This document shows positions 1 to 10,240 of a DNA stretch of 64,000 nucleotides, piece after piece. The notes below the pieces were generated by a model that was not told the DNA's origin, did no database searches, and saw only the letters and a program-made list of their open reading frames with translations. The stretch's first letter is position 1. Every line of letters begins with the position of its first letter. Origin of the DNA: Prorocentrum cordatum (taxonomy: Eukaryota; Sar; Dinophyceae; Prorocentrales; Prorocentraceae); NCBI GenBank assembly GCA_963575745.1, contig CAUYUJ010014771.1, positions 281,501 through 345,500 on the forward strand, in the 5' to 3' direction. The position numbers were made by a program, and so were the translations under genes.

Positions 1-95
1 GTGCCAGCGCTGGTGTTAATTTGGGGTACCTCCAGAGGCTCAGACTGGGCTCGGCAGTCACCGCTCCCCAGGAGGCCCATTAGTGCGAGGCGCAG

Positions 96-599
96 TTGGC
101 GTGCTTTTCTAGCTGCGCTTTGCCGGGAGTCTTTAACTTCTGCAGCGAGGGCCGCGCAGGGAGGATACGTGGTGGGGTTGCCATTATCGTTCCTGGAATG
201 TTGTCACGAGGTGCTTCGTCGCCCTTCCTGCCTGCTGGCGTCACTTCTTCTGTGCCAGTGCTGATTCCAGGCCGTGCCTTTCGTGTCACCCTGCAACATC
301 GGGAGGCCACTCTGATGCATTACAGCGCACATAATAATGATTTCCCCCCAGAACAGGTAAGAGACGTGCGCAACCACATAAATAGAGATCGGGTTCTGTC
401 GGATTCGGCTCATTCCTCTGCGTCGCTCGTAGAGCATGGCGATATCAATGTCGCTCGCGAGGAAGATCTGAGTTCCGCGCGGCGATCGGAGGCTTGGAGA
501 GTTGAACGCCCATTGAGCGCTCAGGCTCCAGGCTGGGCGTCCGCGCGCGACGGGCCGGTAGAGGTCGCGCCGGCAGGGCCGACTCTTTTCGACGCCTAG
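96..599 (+). pseudogene. LINE A endonuclease (EEP) fragment
   Basis: The middle of an exonuclease-endonuclease-phosphatase domain that would nick target DNA for LINE integration. The frame opening at 96 reads GGVAIIVPG, then GRAFRV, then VRDVRNHINRD and HGDINVA. These follow the order of the family's GGVAI strand, the GRxxxV strand and the GDxN catalytic loop. The catalytic loop reads GDIN. The domain continues in degraded form over 642-1031. Its N-terminus lies outside the window. Confidence 0.55.
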
Positions 600-1219
600 T
601 GCAATGCAGTCGATGCCCTCGGCGCTTGTCCCGGCTGGGTTTTGGCCCAGGAGCCCGCCGTGCGCCCCGTCCAGAAGCGCGTCTGTGACTCTCGTGAAGT
701 CAAGCAGGTCCCGGCGTCGTTCGTTGAAGCCGAAGAGCTCCACTTGCAGCAGATGCGCCCGCCCATGAGGTTGGAGAGGCGCGAAGCGTCGATGCAGGAG
801 GCCAGCAGGGAGGCGAGAGATATGCTCACGTGTAAGCATCCATCCGAACCGTGCAAGCTGCTGCCGTTGGCACGGTCTCTGGCTAGAGTGATTTGGCGCC
901 AAGATGTTCCGACGGCGGTTCGACTGTTGGGCTCGCATGTTGCCGCTGCGGACTTTGTCTGCATCGCGGGCTCGAAGGTCAAGCTCGCGCGCCCCGCCGC
1001 TCTTCGACGCTTGTCCAACGACGCGCCATAAAAAGCCTCGAATCTCGATCGCGCCGCTGCCAGGGCCCGCCTCGAGCAAGCCGAAGGGGGGAGCTCGTCA
1101 GAGAGAGCGCCAACAGTTGCAAGCAATTGACAGGAGGACGCGTAGTTGGTTTCCGTTCACTCGTCGTCTTACTTGTCGCGCCGCGGTGGTGAATCGTCCG
1201 AATTTTTGCAGGACTGATT

Positions 1220-2540
1220 GATCGTCGCGAAGCGCTGGTTTCACACTGGGGCCCCGCGTTCGCCGGCAAGCCTTGGGCTCGCAACGCCGCTCGTGCATTT
1301 TGCGATCTCTTCGTCGCGCCCGTCGACTTCTCAATCTGCCCGCCGCCGTCGTTCGCCACGTTGGAACGCGTTGCAAATCGGCTTAGTGACCCTGCCCCGG
1401 GCGTGCTGCGTTATGCTGCGCGGCTGGGCCACCCTTCTGGGCTTCGGCTGTTGCGCGACATGTTGATCTGGATCATGGAGGGGGAGGGATTGTCCTACTC
1501 GGAGAACATCACGCTGCATGCTGTCTTACCCAGGGAAGAGGTGGACACGGACGCGAGGGAGGGCATGCGCGAGAGGGAAGCATCTGCTGCGCGTGTGCTC
1601 GGGCTCCACAGTGCCAGCGGTATGCTCCTATCGGCGACCGTGAATACTGCGATCGGGGAACCTTTGGCGCGCTTTGTTTCCAGAGACCAGCGGGGGTCCA
1701 TGAAGGGCCCGAATTTTTGTGTGGACGTCTGGGAAGTGAATGCCCCATCTCGCGCGCACTCTGCCCGGGCTGAGGCCGACCATCGCTGCCCACTTTTATA
1801 CGCCGCGCCTCCACGGCCAGACATTCCCGACCTTGAATCAAGAGTTCGTGTTGCTTGCTTTGCGCAAGATTAGGGTCCTGTTCAGCTGCTTCGTTTCGTT
1901 TTGATCGTCTGCGACGGCGTCGAGGGTGTTGTCTCGGTCCAGGGCCTTAATATTCGCGCGTTCTGGATCCAGTCGGGCATTCTCCAGGGGCGTGCTCTCT
2001 CTAGCTCGCTGTTCGCTTTCGCTCTTCCACCTGCGTTGCGGGGCCCCCGCTGCTCGTTTGAGACGCCGCGGAAGGGGGTCAACCGTGCCTGTGCTGACGA
2101 CCTGGGTGGAGCCCTTGTGGATCTACGCCTGTTGCTGCAGCTTCGTCAGGCGATGAGAATTGCGGAAGCGACTGCCAGCTTTGGACTCGCATCGTTTCGA
2201 TGTGTTGAGGTTCTTGTATCTGGTCCGTGCGCGCCGGTTTTGACTGCTCGTGTTCCAGAGTTTCTGAACGCGTTCATCCTCGAATAGTCTGACTTTCGAT
2301 TTTAGTCCACGTTGTTCTACTTGGGGCTCTGGATTAGGCTCGCCACGAAGTTCGGTGACCCGCGGCTACTGTCGCGCGCTAAATTCCGAACTCGTCTTGC
2401 TGATGTGGGTGCAGGTAATCTCCCAGCGTCTTCTTCGGCATTCCTGTGCAACGCGCGTTGCGCGCCCGTCTTGAGCAACGTGATGCAGTTTATCCCGTTG
2501 CCTCCTGACACGCGTGCTGCTGAACGGTGCTGCTGAACGT
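1220..2540 (+). pseudogene. LINE A reverse transcriptase, frameshifted
   Basis: A broken reverse transcriptase spread over at least four frame segments. Near 1237 the sequence reads HWGPAFAGKPW, typical of the region before the fingers. At 1361-1760 come PAPGVLRYAA, a strand ending LLSATVN, and SRDQRGS; these match the APGPDGxPY, KLIAxxVN and QRGF motifs. At 1901-2287 come SGILQGRALSSSLFAFAL (family GxxQGCPLS) and RACADDLGGAL, the YADD-type catalytic box with both aspartates kept. At 2312-2510 come YLGLWI and a PVLSNVMQF thumb-like stretch. In-frame stops occur near 1873 and 2287. Confidence 0.75.
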
Positions 2541-2559
2541 GGGGCGCTTGCTCGAATCT

Positions 2560-3580
2560 TGCGTCTGCCTTTCGGTTCTTTCCGGGATCGGCTCTGGGCG
2601 CAGCTGGAAGACTGAAGCGGACCCAAGGTCCTTGTGTGCCCTTTTGAGGTACTGAAAATGTGTACGATGGCGCGCATGGCTATTGCTACGATCCCCGAGT
2701 ACAGGAGGGTGCATAAGTGGTTGATTCGCATGACGGACACGCCCCAGTCCCCTGAGCTAGACGAATGCAGACTTCCTAATTTCCCTGCGGGTCGTCGATG
2801 CCCGCCGCGCTGGAAGTGCCGAGCGTTCGCCATTCCTCATGACGCCGAAGAGGGCTGTGGAGGTCCAGCACATATCGCTGCTGCTGCCGCGTGCCGCTCT
2901 TGCGTGATCAAGCCTCAGCGCGTTGCCAAAGTCGAGTGCCTCCGATTGATGCCGACGTCGTGCCCCCCGATTTGTACAACTCTCGTCTGATGAAGTGGTG
3001 GCCTGAGCGATGGGCGACCATCGAGGGCGTGGACTGGTTTGCGTTCCAAAAGGTGTAGAAGAGCGTTCCTCCGTCCTGGTCCTGGACCTGGCATCGAATT
3101 CTGAGTGGATCGTGGCTTAACTCTCACAGGATTCTGAATGAGCGGGGGTGTTTAGGTCGTATTTTCGGTTGCGGGCTCCGAGAGAAGCAATCGCATTATG
3201 CCTCCTGTCCGCGTCTGGCCCGGCCGATCTCGACGGTTTTGCGCCGTGGAAATTTTACGCCCGACCCGCTGCAGCGCAGGGGAATCTCTGGTTTGGCACA
3301 TCACACCTATCATGCCGTCCGCTCTCTTTCCCCTGCTCTGCTGTTTCTCCCCTCCACCGAGCTCGATGCTGCACGTTCCGCTTCACGGAAGCTGCGCCTC
3401 GCCACGCCGTCCGACGTGGCGGTGGGGGCGGAGGCCGCAGGAGCTTCCGTCTAGGGTGGGCGTCGCCGTCATCGTCGTACGCTGGCCTCCTCTATTCCTT
3501 CGCTTATTCCTCCTATGCCTACCTCTATCCCGTCGCCTATTCGTGGGCGGAAGATCGATGGCGCGCTCCATAAGGGACCT
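2560..3580 (+). pseudogene. LINE A C-terminal region with zinc-finger tail
   Basis: Continuation of LINE A after the reverse transcriptase. At about 3143-3220 one frame reads CLGRIFGCG, then QSHYASCPRL, which matches the Cys-Cys-His-Cys tail (CxxxxxxC, HYxxC) seen at the end of many LINE ORF2 proteins. The flanking sequence has no frame open beyond about 150 codons. The right boundary of the element is not clear; 3580 is where LINE-like translation stops being recognisable. Confidence 0.45.
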
Positions 3581-3754
3581 CGCCATGGAGAACCAAAGTA
3601 GATGGAATCTCTTCCTCGGCGGACGGCGGTGGAAGTAACGCAAGGTGAATTGTGCCCGCAAAAGCCGTCGGAAGGCTGGCGCGAGCCAGCGGAAGTAACA
3701 CATGCACCCCCAAGAGATGTTGATATGTTTGGGTTGGGGGTGTCCGCTGCCCGC

Positions 3755-3915
3755 CATCCGTATCCGCGGCCTCGCGGGGCAGGCCTCTGGGTCGCGATGC
3801 TGTGGGTGAGGGGCGTTTTTTTCGCGGATACCCCGCGCGGGGCGCATCCGTGCGACCGCACCTCCACGTGGTCGCGCCCAGGGATCCAGACCGCGATGGA
3901 GTGGATGCGGATATG
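3755..3915. mobile_element. MITE-like palindromic repeat, copy 1
   Basis: A 160-bp block opening with CATCCGTATCCGCGG and closing with GGATGCGGATATG, that is, imperfect terminal inverted repeats. It shares several ordered blocks with 49635-49800: CATCCGTATCCGCGGCC, CCCCGCGCGG, ATCCGTGCGACCGC, GGTCGCGCCC and the closing GCGGATATG. It has no coding capacity. A non-autonomous transposon is inferred from two copies 46 kb apart. Confidence 0.5.
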
Positions 3916-4048
3916 TTTGGCGCTCGTGACCTATGCCTCCTCCCATCCCTTGGTCGATCCAAGGGTCGCCGGGGGGCGCAGGATCGCCTCGACGGCGCGG
4001 CGGAGATGTCGGCCCACGGCCGGGTGCAGGCGCCCACGTGGGCGCAAG

Positions 4049-4295
4049 AGGAGGAGGAGGAGGAGGAGGAGGAGGAGGAGGAGGAGGAGAAGTGGGTGGA
4101 GGAAGAGGAGGAGGAAAACGAGGAGGAGGAGGAGGAGGAGGAGGAGGAGGAGGAAGGACAACGAGGAAGAGGAAGAGGAGGAGGAGGAGGAGGAGGCGGA
4201 GGAGGAGGAGGAAAAGGACGAGGACGAGGAGGAGGAGGAGGAGGAGGAGGAGGAGGAAGAGGAGGAGGAGGAGGACGAGGAGGACGAGGAGGGCA
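4049..4295 (+). repeat. (GAG)n triplet microsatellite
   Basis: About 250 bp of nearly pure GAG/GGA triplets with scattered GAC and GAA variants. It is open in most frames on both strands as Glu, Arg, Gly, Ser, Leu and Pro homopolymers. The long ORFs over it (3383-4556) are composition artefacts. Confidence 0.9.
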
Positions 4296-4299
4296 GCGT

Positions 4300-4815
4300 C
4301 GCAGCGTCGCAGAAGCCGAGCGCCGCGGAGGGCCACCGAGGGCCCTCCCTGGCGGGCGCAGACGGGTGTGGCGCGGGGAGAGGATTTCTTTGAGGCGATT
4401 GTGTTTCTTGGGAGCCCCTCCCGGAGACTTCCAGCGAGCCTGTCCTTGGAACTTGGAACCTCGGCCAGGATGGGTGCCGGCGAAGGCGGTGGCGCCTCGA
4501 GGCGTTCGTCGCTTTCGAAGCATTTGGTGTCGTCGGGGTCGCCGATTCGGAGGTGATCATGCGCTTTTGAAGGCTTTCGTCGCTACGGTTGGGCGCGGCT
4601 CAGGAAATTCAGGACGGACCCTGGGAAGGCTCAGGGGTGACGCAAGTTGCGGAGGTTTTTTGAAGGAGGCAACGCGGTGGGCTTCTATGAACCTGCTCAC
4701 GCATGCGGGGGTTTGATGGCGCGCAAATGGGGGTGGTGCGGCGCAAGGGGGGGACACCTGAGAACGCAGCGGGCTTCTTGTGAACCCCTCCCTGTTTTCC
4801 GTGCGCCCCGCGTTC
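4300..4815. other. Unassigned GC-rich spacer
   Basis: About 500 bp between the GAG tract and the C-rich tract. I find no recognisable domain, RNA gene or repeat in it. Confidence 0.4.
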
Positions 4816-4818
4816 GCC

Positions 4819-5040
4819 CTTCCCCCCCCCCCCTCCCCTCCTCCCCTCCCCCCCTTCCCCCCTCTCCTCGCTCGCTCCCCCCCCCCTTCGCTCCCCCCCC
4901 CCCCTCCCCTCGCTCGTCCTCCCCCCCCCCCTCGCTCGCCCCTTCCCCCTCTCGTTCCCCCCTCCCCTTGCTCGCTCGCCCCTCCCCCCCTCCCCCGCCC
5001 TCGCTCGTTCGCCCACCCCTCCTCCCCTCTCCCTCGATCT
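4819..5040 (+). repeat. C-rich polypyrimidine tract
   Basis: About 220 bp almost purely of C and T on the + strand, with C runs of 5 to 13 broken by CTCGCTCG and CCTCC units. The complementary strand has many closely spaced G runs and could form G-quadruplexes. No gene is seen. Confidence 0.85.
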
Positions 5041-5339
5041 GGCGCCACACCCTTCTGCGCGCCGTCAGGTGGCGGGGGCTCAATTTCCAGCAGCAGCCAT
5101 TACATCTTGAGTCTCCTTTATTGCCGGCCTCGCCTGTCATATCTCTTCTTGCCGTCCGCCGCTTGTCACACCTCCGATATCTCCCGACGTGCAGGGGGAC
5201 CCTTGCGATCATCTCCCGACGGTAGGAGGCGGCATCATCTTGTGGGGAGGCTCAGGACGCGCCTTATCGGCCACGCGCACAGGGGGTAGGGGGAAAGGCT
5301 TCTTAGAAGTTCCCCTGTTTGTTAGAAGATGCGGGCCTT

Positions 5340-6440
5340 ATCTTTCGATTTAAGGCCGCGCCTTCTAAGAGACAGCCTCCTTCTAAGGACCAAGAAGCGA
5401 ACATGTTGGGAAACAAACCATGTGGTTTTTAAATCTTCGTTGAAAAATCAGTGTTTTACTCGAGACATCCTTACACAATGCATTCGAACGGGCCCTCGAA
5501 GCCATTCGGTCTCCTCCTCCTCCTCCTCTCCCTCCTGCTCCTCCTCCTCCTCCTCTTCCTCCTTCTCCCGCTACTCCTCCTCCTCCTCCTCCTTCTTCTC
5601 CTTCCCTTCCTCCTCCTGTTCTTGCTTCTCCACCTCCTCCTCCTCCTCCTCCTTCTCCTCTCGTTCTTCCTCCTTCTCTTTCCTCCTCCTCCGCCTCGTC
5701 TTCCTCCTCCTCCTCCTGTTCCTGTTCCCCCTCTTCCTCTTCCTCCTCCCCGTCCCCTCCTCACCCTCTGTTCCTGCTCTTGCTGCTGCTGCTGCTGGTC
5801 CTCCTCCTCCTTCTCCCCCTCCTCCCTTTCCTCCTCCTCCTCCTCCTCATCCTCCCCCCCTCCTCCCACGATTGTCGTTTTCGCCGTCGTCCTCCTCATG
5901 CGGAGGAGTGAGGAGGATAACCAGGAAGATGCTTGTAAACGTTCGGGGGGGGGTGCGTGTCCATACGTATCCTTTGTGAGCGTTCGGAGAGCTCGCCTAT
6001 ATTACATTTGATCACGATGATGCTGCAAGTTCTTGCGTAACTCTTCTTTTTCACGCGCTTTCCGTTCATGTTAGGAAAGGTTCCCAGCATGAGCGTTTCG
6101 CTTGAGACATCCTCACACAATCGTGAAGTTGGGGGTCGTATCTTAAGACTTGTTTTGCTAAACATGGGCGTTTCGCTCGAGATATCTTCCAAAGATGAAG
6201 ATCTCGAAATCGCTCGCCTAATTCTCGGATCCTCGAAAATGGGCGTTGCGCCCGAGACATCCTCGAAACAATAGGATGCCGACACAGCTCTTGTAAGGCA
6301 TCTTTTCGGAGCGATCTCAGATGACCCCCAAGATGGCCCAAGAAGCGAAAGTATTGAAAAACCAACGTGTTTAAACATTTTCGTTGGAAAATCCCTGACA
6401 AAATGCCTTCCAACGGGCCCTCGAAGCCATTTGGTCTCCT
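5340..6440. repeat. Satellite block: first CCT module and 75-bp cluster
   Basis: First copy of a roughly 1-kb higher-order unit. Its parts are: a boundary motif ending in CGAACGGGCCCTCGAAGCC (5480-5505); a CCT triplet tract (5512-5865); a conserved box starting CCCACGATTGTCGTTTTCGC (5866); and a cluster of the core GCGTTTCGCTCGAGACATCC about every 75 bp (6093, 6168, 6242). The same order recurs at 7356-7920, 12670-13630, 13635-14630 and 14632-15330. Confidence 0.8.
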
Positions 6441-6452
6441 CCTCCTGTTCTT

Positions 6453-6466
6453 CATTTTGGCTCAAG
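6453..6466 (+). other. Spliced-leader relic (14 nt)
   Basis: CATTTTGGCTCAAG is an exact match to the last 14 nt of the dinoflagellate spliced leader and lies exactly at the left insertion junction. In life the SL is added in trans to mRNA 5' ends; its presence in DNA marks an mRNA that returned to the genome. Confidence 0.85.
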
Positions 6467-6504
6467 CGATCGCACGGCCGTCGCTCTGCTGTCCCCGCGG
6501 CGGC

Positions 6505-7212
6505 ATGGCGGCGCCTAGAGGGGCTTGGACGGCCAGCGATGTCGCCTCTTTCGTGGAGGCGGCGGTGCGCGGGGCCGTCGCTGCGAGCGCCCCGCGGCAC
6601 ACGGTGGCAGCCGTGGCCCGCTCGGCTCTGTCGGCTGCGCTCCACGGGGCGGGCCGCGGCGCCGCGGCGGCCGTGGCGGCTGGCGGTGACGCCGCGGAGG
6701 CGCGCGACTCTGCGGTGACCTCGGATGCCAAGGTGGCGCGCCGCCGCCGCCGCCGCCAGCGCCTTGCGGCGCGGCGCGCGGGGGAGCGCGGCGCGGCGCC
6801 TGCGGCGCCTGAGGCTGCTGGGAGTGACATGATCGCGGAGGCGGAGGCTGCTGGGGCGGCTGCAGGTGCAGCGGCTGCCGATGCCGCCGACGCCGACGAC
6901 GACGTGGACGACGAGTGGGCCGACGACGTTGTGCGCGCGGCCCCTCGCCCTGGTGCTGGGGAGGCCCTCGCGGAGCCCGCGGCGGCCGCTGCTGGTGCGG
7001 CGGCGGCGGCGGCGGCTGGCGGAGCAGAGGGCGCGGAGCGCGCGGGGCTGCGCGTGGCGCTGCTCGCGGCGCTCGGCCGCGGGCCAGTGGCGGGGGACGC
7101 CGTCATCTTCGACAGCGCGCCGCTCGCGGAGCTCCGCAGGCTCGTGGCCGAGGCGCGCGCAGCTACCGGCGCCGGCGCAGGGAGGGGGAAGCAGCGGAGG
7201 ATGCGGCGATAA
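6505..7212 (+). CDS. Ala/Arg-rich hypothetical protein in retroposed copy
   Basis: 235 codons from the first ATG after the spliced-leader relic; the 39-nt spacing to the SL supports this start. I do not recognise the family. Residues 1-75 are Ala-rich with a start MAAPRGAWTASDVASF. A basic run RRRRRRQRLAARR lies near 78-92, an acidic patch DADDDVDDEW near 128-138, a long Ala-rich stretch follows, and the C-terminus is basic (GRGKQRRMRR). It looks like a nucleic-acid-binding or nuclear protein, or possibly an ORF1-type product of a retroelement; that is inference from composition. The frame is uninterrupted, so the copy is young or selected. The GC level is far above that of the surrounding satellite. 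Confidence 0.6.
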   Translation: MAAPRGAWTASDVASFVEAAVRGAVAASAPRHTVAAVARSALSAALHGAGRGAAAAVAAGGDAAEARDSAVTSDAKVARRRRRRQRLAARRAGERGAAPAAPEAAGSDMIAEAEAAGAAAGAAAADAADADDDVDDEWADDVVRAAPRPGAGEALAEPAAAAAGAAAAAAAGGAEGAERAGLRVALLAALGRGPVAGDAVIFDSAPLAELRRLVAEARAATGAGAGRGKQRRMRR

Positions 7213-7355
7213 TGCCGCGCCCCCCGCGGAGGGGGGAGGCCGCCTCCTCCCCCCCTCCCTGCCATGGAGTTCGTGTTCGGCGGGCTCCTCTCCTGGTTCT
7301 TCTGATGCAGGGCGTGTCTGGGCAACTTAGACGCGTTCCTCTTACGCCATTCCAT
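7213..7355 (+). other. 3' UTR-like tail of retroposed copy
   Basis: 143 bp from the stop codon to the right target duplication, with no open frame of note and no poly-A or AATAAA. It is the probable 3' untranslated part of the inserted mRNA. Confidence 0.45.
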
Positions 7356-7609
7356 TCCTCCTGTTCTTGCTTCTCCACCTCCTCTTCCTCCTCCTCCTCC
7401 TCCTCCTCCTCCTCCTCCTCCTCTCGTTCTTCCCCCTTCTCTCTCCTCCTCCTCTGCCTCGTCTTCCTTCCTCCTCCTGCTCCTGTTCCTCCTCTTCCTC
7501 GTCATCCTCCCCGTCCCCTCCTCACCCTCTGTTCCTGCTATTGCTGCTGCTGCTGCTGGTCCTCCTCCTCCTCCTCCTCCTCCTCCTCCTCCTCCTCCTC
7601 CTCCTCCTC

Positions 7610-7641
<32 letters not shown>

Positions 7642-8530
7642 TCCTCCTCCTCATCCTCCTCCTCCCCCTCCTCCCACGATTGTCGTTTTCGCAGTCGTCC
7701 TCCTCATGCGGAGGAGTGAGGCGGATAACCAGGAAGATGCTTGTAAACGTTCGGGGGGCGCGTGTCCATACGTATCCTTTGTGGGCGTTCGGAGAGCTCG
7801 CCTATATTACATTTGACCACGATGATGCTACAAGTTCTTACGCAACTCTTCCCTTTCACGCGCTTCCCGTTCATGTCAGGAAAGGTTTAACAGCTTCATT
7901 GCAAAATGAGCGTTTCGCTCGAGACATCTTCACAACAGTGCCTTCGGACGGGCCATCGAAGGCGAAATCATTGAAAAACCGAAGGGTTTCAACAGCTTTG
8001 TTAAAACCAAGCATTTCGCCCGAGACATCCTCCAACAAGTTTTGAACTCGCGCGGAACGTGAATTCCACCCGATATCTTATGTGGGCGTTTGGGGTAAGA
8101 GCGACGTCTCAATTCGCGCGGGCAGTGACCTCTACCTGGTATCTTTCGGCATGTCAAGAAGAGTTTTTTTTTAAATGTTAAGTTGGGGTTCGTATCTTAA
8201 CATGTGTTTTGTCAGACATGGGCGTTTCGCCTGAGACATCCTCGAACCAATGGGATGCCGACACAGCTCTTGTAAGGCATCTTTTCGGAGCGATCTCGGA
8301 TGACCCCCAAGATGGCCCAAGAGGCGAACATATTGAACAGCCCGCGTGTTTTAACATGTTCGTTGAAAAATCAGCGCCCCGCTCGAAACATCCTCCAACC
8401 ATTGCCTTCGGACTGGCCCTCGAAGGCAGAATTATTGAACAACCGATGGTTTTCAACAGGTTTGTTAAACAACAGAGCATTTCGCTCGAGACATCATCCA
8501 ACAAGTTTTGAACTCGCGCGGAAAGTTAAC
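7356..8530. repeat. Second CCT module and 75-bp cluster
   Basis: The satellite resumes after the insert. The CCT tract (7373-7670) includes about 80 bp of pure (TCC)n from 7560. The conserved CCCACGATTGTCG box is at 7673. Degenerate copies of the GAGACATCC core follow at about 7908, 8008, 8220, 8375 and 8476. Two units of the 66-bp family appear at 8040-8155. Confidence 0.75.
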
Positions 8531-8880
8531 TCCACCTGATATCGTTTGTGGGCGTTCGGGGTAAGAGCGACGTCTAAACTCGCGCGGGTAGTGAATTCCA
8601 CCTGATATCGGCTGTGGGTTGTTCGCGGCGCGCGGTGACTGAAGTTGCGCGGATTGTGAATTCCATGTGGTATCTTTTGTGGACGTTCGGAGTGAGTGGC
8701 ACGTCGGAATTTGCGCGGATCGTGAATTCCATGTGGTGTCTTTTTGCGGACGCTCGGGGTCAGCGGCACGTCTGAATTGGCGCGGATAGCGAAGTCCACT
8801 TGGTACACCCTGTGGACATTTGGGAAGAGCACCCACGCGACATGCGACCTTGATGTTGGTGCACGTTCTTGCCAAGCTCT
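8500..8880 (-). repeat. 66-bp repeat array, copy 1
   Basis: About five degenerate units with the pattern CGCGCGGxxAGTGAACTCCAC, then TGGTATCTTTTGTGGxCGTTCG. The unit is about 66 bp and keeps one minus-strand frame open as a 22-residue repeat (PERPQ, then GVHYPREFRR). The same array recurs at 15780, 16580, 17440 and 18750. Confidence 0.75.
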
Positions 8881-9135
8881 TGACGGGAAGCGCGCTAAGA
8901 CTCGAAGAGTCGCGAGATGGACGTTCTCTCGGCCAGAGGCAGTGCATCAATTGGGGTGGTTTTTTTTTTGGGGGGGGGAACGTTCGGGATCGCCTCGTGA
9001 TCGGGGACCTGGCGGATGACGGGAAGCGCGCTAAGACTCGAAGAGTCGCGCGATGGACGTCCTCTTGGCCAGAGGCAGTATCAATTGGGGGGAGTGCCGA
9101 GGGGGGGACGCGCGGGATGCACTCGTGGTCGGGGA
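8881..9135 (+). repeat. Tandem duplication of about 135 bp
   Basis: The block beginning TGACGGGAAGCGCGCTAAGA occurs at 8880 and again at 9017, each followed by a CCAGAGGCAGT segment and a G-rich run. This is a recent local duplication inside the satellite. Confidence 0.7.
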
Positions 9136-9149
9136 CGTGGCGGAGTCCC

Positions 9150-9480
9150 AAAATGAGCGTTTCGCCTGAGACAGTTTCGCTAAATCGTGAAGTTGGGGGT
9201 CGTACGACGAGACGCCTCATGCTAAAAATGAGCGTTTCGCTTGAGACATCCTCAAACATTCGGGATGCTGAGATTGACGTCCTAAGTTTCGAATCTTCGG
9301 AAATTGCAGTTTCGCTTGAGACATCCTCGAACACGTGTGATGTGTAAAGGGCTGGGTTCAAGTATCTTTTCGGAGCCATCTCGGATGATCTCCAAGATGG
9401 CCGAAGACATCGAAATTGTTGAAATCCATAGCTGTTCAACAGTTTTGTTCAAAACCTAGCGTTTCGCTCGAGACATCCCC
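9150..9480. repeat. 75-bp repeat cluster
   Basis: Four copies of the GCGTTTCGCTTGAGACATCC core at about 9158, 9233, 9310 and 9457. Read on the minus strand they are in-frame EDVSSET-type repeats. Confidence 0.7.
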
Positions 9481-9499
9481 TCGACAATTCGGTATTGGG

Positions 9500-10240
9500 A
9501 CGGGTATTCGACACCATCAGGTTTCCTCCTCCTCCTTCTCCTCCTCCACCTCCTCCTCCTCATCCGTCTCGTTTTTCTCCTCGTCTTCCTCTCATCGTCT
9601 CTGGTCTCCCCCTCCTCCTCCTCCTTCTCCTGTTCGTCTTCCTCCTCATCTTGATCATCTTCGTCCTCCTCCTGCTCCTTCTCATATTCCTCTTCCTCCT
9701 CCTCATCCTTGTCATCCTCAGTCCTCCTCTTTCTCCTCTCTCTCCTCCTGTTCCTCCTCCTCCTCCTCCTCCTCCTCTTTCTTCCCCAGTCGTCGTCTTC
9801 GTCAGTCGTCATCTTCTGCGTGCGTGGGGATGAGGAGGAACGTCAGGAATGCGCTGGTGAATGTTCGGTGTGCGCGTTTCGCCCGAGGCATCCTCAGAAA
9901 CATCCACCCTTGAGGGTACTCGGCTGCAGCATAAGCAACATCAGCAACGAGAATCACGAAAGAGTACCACACGCAGCGTGTTCTTTTAAGCTTGCTAGGC
10001 TGTATATGTCCGCAGGGCTGCCTTTGCGGACATATTGTCCCAGAGACGTTCGAGCGTTCAAAATGTAAGCGTTTTCCTCGAGACGTCTTCAAACATGCCT
10101 TCGGACGGGTCTTCCCTGGAGCCCTTTGGGGCCAACCCTTGGGGCTTCACCCTTGGAGCCCAAAGATCACGTCTGATGTTCGGTTGGAGCGTGGACGTGC
10201 TTGGGTTGTAGGGTCTGGCGCCGCGCCGTGGCGACGCCAG
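9500..10240. repeat. Variant CTC module, left unit of a 1.6-kb duplication
   Basis: A CTC/CCT tract (9522-9785), then a conserved segment with GTACCACACGCAGCGTG and a TGTCCGCAGGGCTGCCTTTGC inverted-repeat region. The whole of 9500-10240 is repeated with high identity at 11160-11880, each copy followed by a 79-bp satellite array. The higher-order unit is about 1.65 kb. Confidence 0.75.

Larger units (their letters stand above)
1..3580 (+). mobile_element. Decayed LINE-type retrotransposon A
   Basis: A non-LTR retrotransposon remnant that enters from the left window edge. Reading left to right on the + strand in changing frames, I see endonuclease-like, reverse-transcriptase-like and C-terminal zinc-finger-like stretches in the canonical LINE order. 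No frame stays open for more than about 170 codons, so frameshifts and stops have destroyed it. No poly-A tail or target duplication is visible. The reverse transcriptase resembles the APGPDGxPY class, unlike LINE B in this window. Confidence 0.75.
6453..7355 (+). mobile_element. Retroposed trans-spliced mRNA copy
   Basis: A 903-bp insert interrupting the CCT satellite module. It is flanked by a 13-bp direct repeat, TCCTCCTGTTCTT, at 6440-6452 and 7356-7368; uninterrupted satellite copies have this sequence once, followed by GCTTCTCCACC. The insert starts with CATTTTGGCTCAAG, the 3' 14 nt of the dinoflagellate spliced leader, then 38 nt of leader and an ATG-initiated ORF. This matches LINE-mediated reinsertion of a mature mRNA, truncated by about 8 nt at its 5' end. 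No poly-A tract precedes the right duplication. Confidence 0.8.

Noticed and set aside
204-1079. 291-codon minus-strand ORF at the left edge
   Set aside because: It is the antisense of the LINE A endonuclease region and has no features of its own.
3383-4560. Several 200-330-codon ORFs rich in Ser, Leu, Pro, Arg or Glu
   Set aside because: They are all readings of the GAG triplet tract in different frames; the non-repeat parts show no domain. The same applies to ORFs over the CCT tracts at 5513-5865, 7373-7670, 9522-9785, 11180-11425, 12735-13110, 13697-14105, 14695-15060 and 25038-25352.
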